From contig NZ_FUXU01000026.1 in NCBI RefSeq assembly GCF_900167155.1, positions 1 through 53,085 on the forward strand: DNA of 53,085 nucleotides, read 5' to 3'. The position numbers and the translations under genes were made by a program. The stretch comes from Enterovibrio nigricans DSM 22720 (GTDB taxonomy: Bacteria > Pseudomonadota > Gammaproteobacteria > Enterobacterales > Vibrionaceae). Positions 41,003-47,876 of the stretch are shown one piece after another; positions within the stretch are counted from its first letter, which is position 1; the number at the start of each line of letters is the position of its first letter. The notes under the pieces were generated by a model. That model ran no database searches, had not been told where the DNA came from, and was given only the letters and a program-made list of their open reading frames with translations.

Positions 41003-41605
41003 ATGGTACTAGTAGGCCGTCAAGCACCAGACTTTACTGCAGCAGCAGTACTGGGCAATGGTGAAATCGTAGATAACTTCAATCTGAAAGCGTTCACCAA
41101 AGGTAAGAAAGCGGTTCTGTTTTTCTACCCGCTGGATTTCACCTTCGTATGTCCTTCTGAGCTGATCGCTTTTGACAAGCGTCATGCTGACTTCCAAGCG
41201 AAAGGCGTAGAAGTAATCGGTGTTTCTATCGACTCTCAGTTCTCTCACAACGCATGGCGTAACACTGCTGTTGAAGACGGCGGTATCGGCCAAGTTAAAT
41301 ACCCACTGGTTGCAGACGTTAAGCACGAAATCTGTAAAGCTTACGATGTAGAGCACCCAGAAGCGGGCGTTGCGTTCCGTGGTTCTTTCTTGATCGACGA
41401 AGACGGTCTGGTTCACCACCAAGTTGTTAACGACCTGCCATTGGGCCGTAACATCGACGAAATGCTGCGCATGGTTGACGCACTGAACTTCCACCAGAAA
41501 AACGGTGAAGTTTGCCCAGCACAGTGGGAAGAAGGTAAAGCGGGTATGGACGCATCGCCTAAAGGTGTTGCAGCGTACCTGTCTGAGCACACTGAAGACC
41601 TGTAA
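41003..41605 (+). CDS. 2-Cys peroxiredoxin (AhpC/PrxC type)
   Basis: A thiol peroxidase that reduces hydrogen peroxide and organic peroxides. The 200 residues have the peroxidatic Cys50 (FTFVCPSELIAF), the resolving Cys171 (GEVCPAQWEEG), and the GGIGQ (GGLG-type) loop typical of typical 2-Cys enzymes. TAGGAGCTGAGAA precedes the start. Codon choice looks like that of a highly expressed gene (many GAA, AAA, CGT and GGT codons). It is divergent from oxyR, and a strong terminator follows. Confidence 0.95.
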   Translation: MVLVGRQAPDFTAAAVLGNGEIVDNFNLKAFTKGKKAVLFFYPLDFTFVCPSELIAFDKRHADFQAKGVEVIGVSIDSQFSHNAWRNTAVEDGGIGQVKYPLVADVKHEICKAYDVEHPEAGVAFRGSFLIDEDGLVHHQVVNDLPLGRNIDEMLRMVDALNFHQKNGEVCPAQWEEGKAGMDASPKGVAAYLSEHTEDL

Positions 41606-41679
41606 TTGGTCTGACTGCTTCTCAACGGCAGTCCCTAACGCGTAAGCGTAAAGCCAAAAAGTCAGCTAAAAAAATATGA

Positions 41680-41704
41680 GGCCCGGACCACCGGGCCCTT
41701 TTCG
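41680..41704 (+). terminator. Terminator of the peroxiredoxin gene
   Basis: GGCCCGG, loop ACCA and CCGGGCC followed by CTTTTC form a GC-rich stem with a T run, 75 bp after the stop codon. Confidence 0.85.
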
Positions 41705-42048
41705 TATCTGGCGTTTGCCAACCAAGATCTCCACCCCTGCAAATCTTCCCGCTTTCTACTTTCTACAGCCAGCCTTCACGAAAAACCGCACGTAACACAC
41801 CGGATGGACACTCACTACCGACGCCCGCATTCATACACTGCAATTGCCCTACAAACTCAGCTCTTCAAACGATAAAAGAACACAGTCCACGGTGAGTGAG
41901 TGTGGCTGTCATAGATAAACGCTGGAGAGCAAATAGGCGCGATTTAATACCACATCGAGGTTGATGAAATCAGCATGAAAGATACAGGGGCAGAAGGCGT
42001 TGATATGGGTTGCTTGGTGCTTGGAAAGAGTGGAGCAATAGGGAATGC
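41705..42048. other. Gene-free stretch after the peroxiredoxin gene
   Basis: No ORF is credible. The minus-strand frame 41909-42127 is made largely of the translated 7-bp repeat and is not taken as a gene. I see no further named element. Confidence 0.4.
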
Positions 42049-42114
42049 GAAGATAGAAGATAGAAGATAGAAGATAGAAGATAGAAGATAGAAGATAGAA
42101 GATAGAAGATAGAA
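42049..42114. repeat. Tandem 7-bp repeat (unit GAAGATA), about 9.4 copies
   Basis: The unit GAAGATA (TATCTTC on the other strand) is repeated without change for 66 bp. It lies between the peroxiredoxin and cold-shock genes, about 50 bp past the cold-shock terminator. Related CTTTCTACTTTCTAC runs occur at 41752-41766. Confidence 0.95.
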
Positions 42115-42155
42115 ATTTTGCCTTCAAAAAGTGAATTTCTCACCTTCCAGATAGC

Positions 42156-42190
42156 AAAAAAAGGCCGCGGATTGCTCCGCGGCCCTTTTT
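42156..42190 (-). terminator. Terminator of the cold-shock gene
   Basis: GGCCGCGGA, loop TTGC and TCCGCGGCC form a stem that is followed on the minus strand by seven Ts. It begins right after the csp stop codon. Confidence 0.92.
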
Positions 42191-42197
42191 ACGACAA

Positions 42198-42407
42198 TTA
42201 CAGCTTGATTACGTTAGCTGCTTGAGGGCCTTTTTGGCCTTGCTCAACGTCGAAAGAAACCTTTTGGCCTTCAGCAAGAGTTTTGAAACCTTCTGAAGCG
42301 ATTGCACGGAAATGTACGAATACGTCTGCGCCGCCGTTGTCTTGAGAAATGAAACCAAAACCTTTTTCTTCGTTAAACCATTTTACGATGCCAGTAGACT
42401 TAGACAT
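42198..42407 (-). CDS. CspA-family cold-shock protein
   Basis: A 69-residue OB-fold RNA chaperone. RNP1 (KGFGFI) and RNP2 (VFVHF) are both intact, and the sequence runs [31 protein letters not shown] precedes the ATG. A long untranslated leader is likely (see 42408-42610), as in cold-inducible csp genes. Which CspA paralogue it is cannot be settled here. Confidence 0.95.
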   Translation of the reverse strand: MSKSTGIVKWFNEEKGFGFISQDNGGADVFVHFRAIASEGFKTLAEGQKVSFDVEQGQKGPQAANVIKL

Positions 42408-42610
42408 TTTATGCCCCTTATATATAAATTCGATGAAAAGTCGCTTATTGCGAGTATTGCACTGAATGTTGAATTATTGAATGTGACGATTAAGCGAAGG
42501 GGACACAGAGGTCATCGTATTAACGAAGGAAATCTGCGGTCTTACTTTAACTTTATGTTGCATTAATAACTCTGCAAACCAGAGCGAGGCTTATAATAAA
42601 GGAACAGCAG
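42408..42610 (-). promoter_or_regulatory. Probable long 5' leader and promoter of the cold-shock gene
   Basis: On the minus strand TTACAT (-35 like) is followed after 15-18 bp by TATTATAAG (-10; TATTAT at 42593-42598). Transcription would start near 42586 and leave a leader of about 180 nt, similar in size to the structured E. coli cspA leader. No ORF occupies this stretch or the remaining bases up to cutC. Confidence 0.5.
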
Positions 42611-42789
42611 CCAATGTAAAGCGTTATCTTGCGTTTAATTTAAGTAAATTTGCTGATTGCTTATTTTTTAACCACTTAGCGTGTTCTGTGAAGACGCATG
42701 CAACTTTTACCAAACTTTTACACCACCCCGCTTCTATTTTAACCATATCTCATTGATGATGAGCGAAAATCCATAGCGAGGAACGCGTA

Positions 42790-43524
42790 ATGTCTGTATT
42801 GGTCGAAGTTTGTATCGATAGCCTTGAATCCCTTCCTATAGCTCAAACCGCTGGTGCCGGACGCATAGAGCTGTGCAGCTCACTGGCAACGGGTGGCCTT
42901 ACCGCCAGCGCAGGCTATATGAAACACGCCGCACGCATCAGCAATATTCCGGTTTATGGCATCATTCGTCCACGAGAAGGCGACTTTCTGTATTCCAGTG
43001 ATGATATCGAGATCATGCTGGCCGATATTCACATGGCACGTTCAGCCGGCCTTAACGGTGTGGTGATCGGGGCGTTGAATGCAGACGGCACACTTGCACA
43101 AGATGCCCTCAGTGACATGATTAAAGCCGCTGGCGATTTGGGCATTACTTTCCACCGCGCCATCGACCATTGTGCCACCCCGTTCGATGCCCTCGAATTT
43201 CTGATGGCGAATGGCGTAGAACGCATTTTGACATCAGGTCTGGCGAAAAATGCCGAGATGGGTATCGACATGCTAAAAGAGATGGTGACCTTCACCCACA
43301 ACCGACTCAGTATCATGCCAGGTGCGGGCGTATCACCCGATAATGCCAAACGCATCATCGACGCTACTGGCGCACATGAAATTCACCTTTCCGGTAAAAC
43401 CACCCGTCAATCACTGATGCACTACCGCAACGAAAAAGCGACCATGGGCAACAGTGACAGCGACTTTGACATTACCGTTACCAACCCCGATATCATCGCA
43501 CGCACAATCGCCGCAGTTCGTTAA
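42790..43524 (+). CDS. cutC: CutC family protein
   Basis: A 244-residue TIM-barrel protein. Conserved segments are VEVCIDSLESLPIAQTAGAGRIELCSSLATGGLTAS, PVYGIIRPREGDFLYS, TFHRAIDH and IMPGAGVSPDNAKRI. CutC was first linked to copper tolerance in E. coli, but its biochemical role is unsettled. GAGGAACGCGTA lies before the ATG. It is a single-gene unit facing rnfH. Confidence 0.93.
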   Translation: MSVLVEVCIDSLESLPIAQTAGAGRIELCSSLATGGLTASAGYMKHAARISNIPVYGIIRPREGDFLYSSDDIEIMLADIHMARSAGLNGVVIGALNADGTLAQDALSDMIKAAGDLGITFHRAIDHCATPFDALEFLMANGVERILTSGLAKNAEMGIDMLKEMVTFTHNRLSIMPGAGVSPDNAKRIIDATGAHEIHLSGKTTRQSLMHYRNEKATMGNSDSDFDITVTNPDIIARTIAAVR

Positions 43525-43591
43525 CTAAAAGCCGCGGTTTATAGCAAGCTTCGAAAAAACATCACTTGCGAAAATATCGATACGCGAACAT

Positions 43592-43621
43592 AAAAAAGGG
43601 CAGCCACATTGGCTGCCCTTC
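43592..43621. terminator. Terminator between cutC and rnfH
   Basis: AAGGGCAGCC, loop ACATT and GGCTGCCCTT form a 10-bp stem. On the minus strand it ends in CTTTTTTAT, a good T run for rnfH; on the plus strand CTTCTTC gives weaker termination for cutC. Confidence 0.82.
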
Positions 43622-43655
43622 TTCTACAGTTAATTCCTGCTCTTACTGTTTAACC

Positions 43656-44006
43656 CTACTCTGCTTTACGCTGAGGGTTCACTTTCCCGCCCGTTACTGG
43701 GTCAGATTTGCCTTCCGCTTTCATGCGTTCAGCACGGCGGCGGCGAATTTCTTTCGGATCGGCCACCAAAGGGCGATAAATTTCAATGCGATCGCCATCA
43801 TGTACAAATGCATCCAGCTTCACCAATCGGCTGAATACACCCACCTTATTGCTTTTCAAATCAATGTCTGGATACGCTTCCAGCACCCCAGAATGGCGGA
43901 TGATGTCTTCCACATGCATATCTGGTGTCACAATCGCCTTAAACACACGTTGCTCAGTAGGCAGCGCGTACACCACTTCTACATGCAGCAGCTTTTCATC
44001 GCTCAT
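43656..44006 (-). CDS. rnfH: RnfH family protein (RatB)
   Basis: A 116-residue ubiquitin-like small protein of the UPF0125 family. It begins KLLHVEVVYALPTEQRVFKAIV and contains GDRIEIYRPLVADPKEIRRRRAE, the family signature. The function is not firmly known. It overlaps ratA by 11 bp, and the ratA-rnfH pair next to smpB is widely conserved. Confidence 0.92.
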   Translation of the reverse strand: MSDEKLLHVEVVYALPTEQRVFKAIVTPDMHVEDIIRHSGVLEAYPDIDLKSNKVGVFSRLVKLDAFVHDGDRIEIYRPLVADPKEIRRRRAERMKAEGKSDPVTGGKVNPQRKAE

Positions 44007-44430
44007 AGACGTCTCTCGCCCTTTGGGTAAACGCTTTTACCATGTTCAGGGTCAGCTCGTTAAACACCTTACCGAACGCCATCTCCACCAGACTGTTTTT
44101 AAATTCAAAGTCCAGATTCAATTCGATTTTACAGGCATCCGTATCTAGGGAAGTAAAATTCCAACCACCGACCAGCTTACGGAACGGGCCATCAACCAGC
44201 TCCATTTTGATCGCCTCACCGCTTACCAACTCATTACGTGTGGTAAAGGTTTTGCGAATGCCCGCTTTTGCCACATCCACAGACGCAGTCATGGCACTGT
44301 CGCTTGCTTCTAACACGCGCGAACCGGCGCAGCCAGGCAAGAACGACGGATAAGATTCAACATCATTCACAAGCTTAAACATTTGCTCTGCACTAAACGG
44401 CACGAGGGCAGAACGGGTAATACGTGGCAT
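43996..44430 (-). CDS. ratA: RatA (START/SRPBCC domain protein)
   Basis: A 144-residue single-domain protein of the START-like fold, related to the coenzyme Q-binding Coq10. Landmarks are MPRITRSALVPFSAEQMFKLVNDVESYPSFLPGC and the C-terminal EMAFGKVFNELTLNMVKAFTQRA. In E. coli RatA was reported to inhibit 70S formation, while Coq10-like quinone binding is an alternative role. It is divergent from smpB. Confidence 0.93.
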   Translation of the reverse strand: MPRITRSALVPFSAEQMFKLVNDVESYPSFLPGCAGSRVLEASDSAMTASVDVAKAGIRKTFTTRNELVSGEAIKMELVDGPFRKLVGGWNFTSLDTDACKIELNLDFEFKNSLVEMAFGKVFNELTLNMVKAFTQRARDVYER

Positions 44431-44527
44431 AGCATCTCCTCATAGGTCGATGCCGACATCATATCACTGGACTGAATTTAGGCAAAAAAACCCATAAAAA
44501 GTATATCGCCAGAGAGAATCACTGCCG

Positions 44528-44544
44528 TATAATGGGGCCATTAT
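44528..44544 (+). promoter_or_regulatory. -10 element and palindrome overlapping the smpB start
   Basis: TATAAT (44528-44533) lies nine bases before the smpB ATG and is part of the palindrome ATAATGG-GG-CCATTAT (44529-44544), which runs into the start codon. No good -35 is seen. If this -10 is used, the mRNA would have almost no leader. Only a weak GGGG stands near the ribosome-site position. Confidence 0.45.
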
Positions 44545-45028
44545 GGTAAAGAAAAATTCAAAGAATAAAGCGGGCAGCAATACAATTGCGCAGAACCGCC
44601 AAGCTCGCCACGAATACTTCATCGAAGACGATGTTGAAGTAGGGCTTGAGCTACAAGGATGGGAAGTGAAAGCCCTCCGTGCAGGCAAGGTGAACATCAG
44701 TGAGAGCTATGTGTTCTTCCGCGATGGCGAAGCCTTTATGTCCGGAGCGACAATCACGCCACTTAACGTTGCTTCTACTCACGTAGTTGCCGACCCAACA
44801 CGTGTGCGAAAACTGCTGCTTAAGCGTCGTGAACTCGACTCTTTGATTGGCAAAGTGAACCGCGAAGGTTACACTGTTATCGCATTGTCCATGTACTGGA
44901 AACAGTCATGGGCTAAACTTAAGATTGGTCTGGCGAAAGGTAAAAAGCTTCATGACAAGCGCGATGCATCAAAAGATCGCGATTGGCAGCGCGACAAAGC
45001 ACGTATCATGAAGGCTGCAGTCAGATAA
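44543..45028 (+). CDS. smpB: SsrA-binding protein SmpB
   Basis: Binds tmRNA and carries it to stalled ribosomes for trans-translation. The 161 residues have an OB-fold core with [36 protein letters not shown] and the [18 protein letters not shown] segment. A basic C-terminal tail ([20 protein letters not shown]) mimics the mRNA in the decoding channel. It lies 46 bp before ssrA, its RNA partner. Confidence 0.98.
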   Translation: MVKKNSKNKAGSNTIAQNRQARHEYFIEDDVEVGLELQGWEVKALRAGKVNISESYVFFRDGEAFMSGATITPLNVASTHVVADPTRVRKLLLKRRELDSLIGKVNREGYTVIALSMYWKQSWAKLKIGLAKGKKLHDKRDASKDRDWQRDKARIMKAAVR

Positions 45029-45074
45029 TCGTTGACGCAGCAGAGCTTTATGCTAGTATCTGCGACATAATTCC

Positions 45075-45441
45075 GGGGCTGATTCAGGATTCGACAGGAT
45101 CAAGAAGGCTCGTGGAGCATGCCGAGGGGCGGTTTGCCTCGTAAAAAGCCGCAAAAAAATAGTCGCAAACGACGAAAACTACGCACTAGCAGCTTAATAA
45201 CCTGCTGAGAGCCTGCCCTCCCTAGCCTCCGCCTGTAGGACGGGGAATCAGGGCAGTCAAACCCAAACAGGATCGCGTGGATGCTTTGACTCGATAGCTG
45301 AAGCGCTAAAGATAATTCGGGTATGTCTTTTTGTAGCGTGTCTATTCGCAGCACACTGACGAGATTAAAGATAGACTAAGCATGTAGCGCCATTAGTTAG
45401 ACTGATTTTGGACGCGGGTTCAACTCCCGCCAGCTCCACCA
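45075..45441 (+). ncRNA. ssrA: Transfer-messenger RNA (tmRNA)
   Basis: A 367-nt RNA. Its 5' end (GGGGCTGATTCAGGATTCGA) and 3' end (GGTTCAACTCCCGCCAGCTC plus CACCA) form the tRNA-Ala-like half with the GGGCU/AGCUC acceptor stem. The resume codon is GCA at 45165-45167 and the tag ORF reads ANDENYALAA with TAA at 45195-45197, inside the typical gammaproteobacterial tmRNA layout with pseudoknots on either side. The 3' end doubles as the island attachment site. A minus-strand ORF at 45100-45354 is spurious. Confidence 0.97.
45415..45441 (+). mobile_element. Probable attL of the island (3' end of ssrA)
   Basis: The T-loop and acceptor end of ssrA, through the terminal CCA, stays intact and is followed within 181 bp by a P4-type integrase gene. 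The 3' end of ssrA is a classic target for such integrases in Vibrio (VPI uses it). The exact crossover and attR cannot be seen because the right junction is outside the window. Confidence 0.6.
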
Positions 45442-45452
45442 AATACGCGTAT

Positions 45453-45482
45453 CGGGACATCTCAGGATGTCCCGTTTTCTTT
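45453..45482 (+). terminator. Terminator of ssrA
   Basis: CGGGACATC, loop TCAG-like, and GATGTCCCG are followed by TTTTCTTTTC. It lies 12 bp after the tmRNA end. If the integration site is the ssrA 3' end, this terminator is carried by the island side. Confidence 0.88.
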
Positions 45483-45622
45483 TCTAAAGCCTTGTAATAC
45501 CTAGCATTGAGCGTCTCACACTATCTCATCGTGATTCACTTAATCTCTCTTCTTTAGTAACATCCTTTGCAACACCACAGAATTTAGTCACATTCTGTTG
45601 TTACATCGCAAAGGAAAATAAA

Positions 45623-46852
45623 ATGGCTAGACAAATCAAGCCCTTATCTACAACTCAAGTTAGTAAAGCAAAACCAGCAGAAAAAGAATATTCACTGGCT
45701 GATGGTAACGGTCTGTACCTACGAATTAAACCCAATGGCTCAAAATTATGGCTATTCAATTACATCCACCCCATAACTAAAAAACGTAAAAACGTTGGCT
45801 TAGGTATCTTTCCTGATATCACCCTTGCATCGGCTAGAGAAAAAACAAGAGAGATGCGTACCTTGGTTGCTGAAGGTATCGATCCAAAGACATATAGAGA
45901 TAATCAACGCATCAATGCTCAGATCGCTCAAGCATCAACATTAAAAGCAGTTGCTGAAGAATGGTTTGAAGTAAAAAGTCATAAAGTATCTGCAAATTAT
46001 GCAGATGATATTTGGCGCTCTCTTGAACTTCATGTTTTTCCAAATCTTGGTAATTTTCCGATCCATGAACTCACCTGTCCTATCGTAATTCAGGTCTTAA
46101 GACCGATTGAAGCAAAAGGCACTCTTGAAACTGTCCAACGTGTTTGTCAACGTTTGAATGAAATAATGGATTACGCAACTAACTGCGGAAAACTCCAATC
46201 AAACCCACTATCAAAAATTAGACAAGTTTTTAAAAAGCCAGAAGTAGAGCACATGCTCACGATAAAACCTGAAGACTTAAACCTATTAATGCAAAAAATG
46301 TCTTTAGCAAACATTAAGCACATCACTCGCTGTGCGTTTGAATTTCAACTGCATACCCTAACTCGCCCAGTTGAGTGCGCTCGTGCAGAGTGGTCAGAAA
46401 TAGACTTTGTCAAACGACTTTGGGTCATCAGTCGCACGAAAATGAAAATGAAGCGAGACCATAAAATACCGCTCTCATACGCTTCTATTCAGCTTTTAGA
46501 ATTCATGAAGCCAATTTCGTTCGGCCAAAAGTACGTATTCCCTAGTGGAAAATCGACAGGCGAACATATGAATAGCCAAAGTGTGAATGCTGCTCTTAAA
46601 CGCGCGGGGATGTCTGGAAAGCTCGTAAGCCACGGTATGCGATCAATTGGTAGCACCGCGCTGAACGAACATGGCTTCAATAAAGATGCGATTGAACTCT
46701 GCTTAGCTCATGTCGATTCAAACACAATCAGAGATATCTACAATAACGCAGAATACCTTGATGAACGACGAAAAATCATGACGTGGTGGAGTGACTTCAT
46801 CCTTGAAGCCTCAAAAAACACTAACACCATTGCAAAACCTGAACAACATTGA
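45623..46852 (+). CDS. P4-type tyrosine integrase
   Basis: A 409-residue site-specific recombinase. An N-terminal DUF4102 arm-binding domain (about 5-90, YSLADGNGLYLRIKPNGSK) is followed by a SAM-like core-binding region and the catalytic domain. Visible catalytic residues are Arg248 (TLTRPVE), His337 and Arg340 (SHGMRS), His363 (LAHVD) and Tyr373 (DIYNNAEY). AAAGGAAAA precedes the ATG. The promoter area contains the inverted repeat ACAGAAT (45577-45583) and ATTCTGT (45592-45598). Its place 181 bp after ssrA indicates that it inserted this island. Confidence 0.95.
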   Translation: MARQIKPLSTTQVSKAKPAEKEYSLADGNGLYLRIKPNGSKLWLFNYIHPITKKRKNVGLGIFPDITLASAREKTREMRTLVAEGIDPKTYRDNQRINAQIAQASTLKAVAEEWFEVKSHKVSANYADDIWRSLELHVFPNLGNFPIHELTCPIVIQVLRPIEAKGTLETVQRVCQRLNEIMDYATNCGKLQSNPLSKIRQVFKKPEVEHMLTIKPEDLNLLMQKMSLANIKHITRCAFEFQLHTLTRPVECARAEWSEIDFVKRLWVISRTKMKMKRDHKIPLSYASIQLLEFMKPISFGQKYVFPSGKSTGEHMNSQSVNAALKRAGMSGKLVSHGMRSIGSTALNEHGFNKDAIELCLAHVDSNTIRDIYNNAEYLDERRKIMTWWSDFILEASKNTNTIAKPEQH

Positions 46853-46926
46853 GCTGCCTGATTTTGAGGGCATTTAGATTACAGACTAAGTGCTCTCCTA
46901 GCTCACCGCATAACAAGGAGCAAACG

Positions 46927-47079
46927 ATTAATAAACAAGCATATCAAGATAATTACACCAGACCAGGAAGGAACATTAATATCGAATGCTATCAGCCAGA
47001 TATCTCCACCACTCCTCTACGAGTTCTTGACTATTTGCTGAATGCTGGCGGCAACAGGAAGTCAAATAGCACTACTTGA
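46927..47079 (+). CDS. Uncertain small ORF after the integrase, possible ATT start
   Basis: An open frame of about 50 codons (ending DISTTPLRVLDYLLNAGGNR and seven further residues) whose best ribosome site, AAGGAG at 46915-46920, stands six bases before ATT at 46927. The same frame is open back to a TTG at 46849 that overlaps the integrase stop. I do not recognise the protein. It may be a small accessory gene, a decayed gene whose ATG became ATT, or chance. Confidence 0.25.
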   Translation: MNKQAYQDNYTRPGRNINIECYQPDISTTPLRVLDYLLNAGGNRKSNSTT

Positions 47080-47093
47080 GTGATAAAGATCAC
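47080..47093. promoter_or_regulatory. CRP-like site in the leader of the alpA gene
   Basis: GTGATAAAGATCAC is a perfect GTGA-N6-TCAC palindrome, and the surrounding sequence extends the symmetry (TTGA...ACACTTAA). It fits the CRP consensus core. It lies 374 bp upstream of alpA and 228 bp after the integrase stop, just after the uncertain small ORF. Confidence 0.5.
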
Positions 47094-47453
47094 ACTTAAT
47101 CAGCAAATTAAATAATTTAATATTGACGAACGACGGGATCTCAATTAAAACATACCTCGTTCAATAAATACTTTTCTTAATGGAGAACAGACACTTACTG
47201 GCTTAATCGCCTTCTGCCACAAGGGCAGTCTACTGAGAGTAATTATTTATTATTTTTTTGATTTAGCATTAACTAACCCGCTTAATATCGCTCTGATAGG
47301 TATTACAGCAACAACATCAAGTTCACTTAGGTGCATCAATGTATTGCATCGGTGACTCCTGACGCAGCAAGTTATCTGATCTTTCAGATGGCATATCCCA
47401 TAACATTTAGGGATGCGCAGAACTAGTTAGTGCGGATCGTCTCGTAGAAGGTA
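47094..47453. other. Long gene-free leader upstream of alpA
   Basis: About 360 bp with no credible ORF. It contains an AT-rich run (around 47240-47265) and the repeated hexamer TGCATC (47332-47337 and 47345-47350) flanking ATGTAT. It may hold the alpA promoter and island control sites, but I see no recognised motif beyond the CRP-like site before it. Confidence 0.35.
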
Positions 47454-47738
47454 ATGTCTGTTATGAACCACACTCAAATTCAAATCAAAATCGAACGTAA
47501 AGCTGACGTACTAAAGCGCATCCCTTTCTCTCGTGCAACCTTGCACCGCAAAATCAATGACGGCACTTTTCCACCTTCTATTCCTTTAGGCGCAAATTCT
47601 GTGGGTTTTCTCGCTCATGAAATCGACACATTTCTTGCAGCCATCGTTGTAGGTCAAGATCTACAACAAGTAGTCGCAACTCTAGTGGAACAACGTCAAG
47701 CGCTCTTCGACAACAGTTTCTTATCACTAGCTGCTTAA
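47454..47738 (+). CDS. AlpA-like phage/island regulator
   Basis: A 94-residue protein with the AlpA/excisionase-type winged helix: LKRIPFSRATLHRKINDGTFPPSIPLG followed by VGFLAHEIDTFLAAIV. AlpA-like proteins activate integrase and excision genes in P4-like elements and other satellites. GAAGG stands before the ATG at 47454; another in-frame ATG at 47463 is possible. A C-terminal extension of about 30 residues (QDLQQVVATLVEQRQALFD) is somewhat longer than in minimal AlpA proteins. Confidence 0.82.
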   Translation: MSVMNHTQIQIKIERKADVLKRIPFSRATLHRKINDGTFPPSIPLGANSVGFLAHEIDTFLAAIVVGQDLQQVVATLVEQRQALFDNSFLSLAA

Positions 47739-47798
47739 CTAAGCAATTCGCACAAAATCAATTAAACCAATTGTTTATTGTATGCTTTAGCATGCTAG

Positions 47799-47853
47799 CA
47801 AAAGTGCAGAATTTCTTAGTTATATATATTATCTAGAGAATTTTGCACCTTTG
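47799..47853. repeat. Long imperfect inverted repeat before the helicase gene (candidate origin or operator)
   Basis: The left arm (47799-47816, beginning CAAAAGTGCAGAATTTCT) and right arm (47835-47853, beginning AGAGAATTTTGCACCTTTG) are complementary at most positions. They flank an AT-only core (TATATATATTAT). A short ATGC-TTTA-GCAT hairpin lies just left of it (47782-47793). The repeat ends 24 bp before the start of the putative replication gene. Confidence 0.55.
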
Positions 47854-47876
47854 CGTTGACCACGGAATAAGAATAA

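Noticed and set aside
42049-42114. CRISPR array
   Set aside because: The repeats are 7 bp, directly adjacent and without spacers; no cas genes are present.
41909-42127. Minus-strand ORF of 72 codons with repeated SSIFYLL
   Set aside because: Its coding part is the translated 7-bp tandem array with no ribosome site or recognisable protein; 21 bp per three units simply keeps the frame open.
45100-45354. Minus-strand ORF of 84 codons over ssrA
   Set aside because: It lies wholly within the tmRNA gene, which is well supported by its tag ORF and tRNA-like ends.
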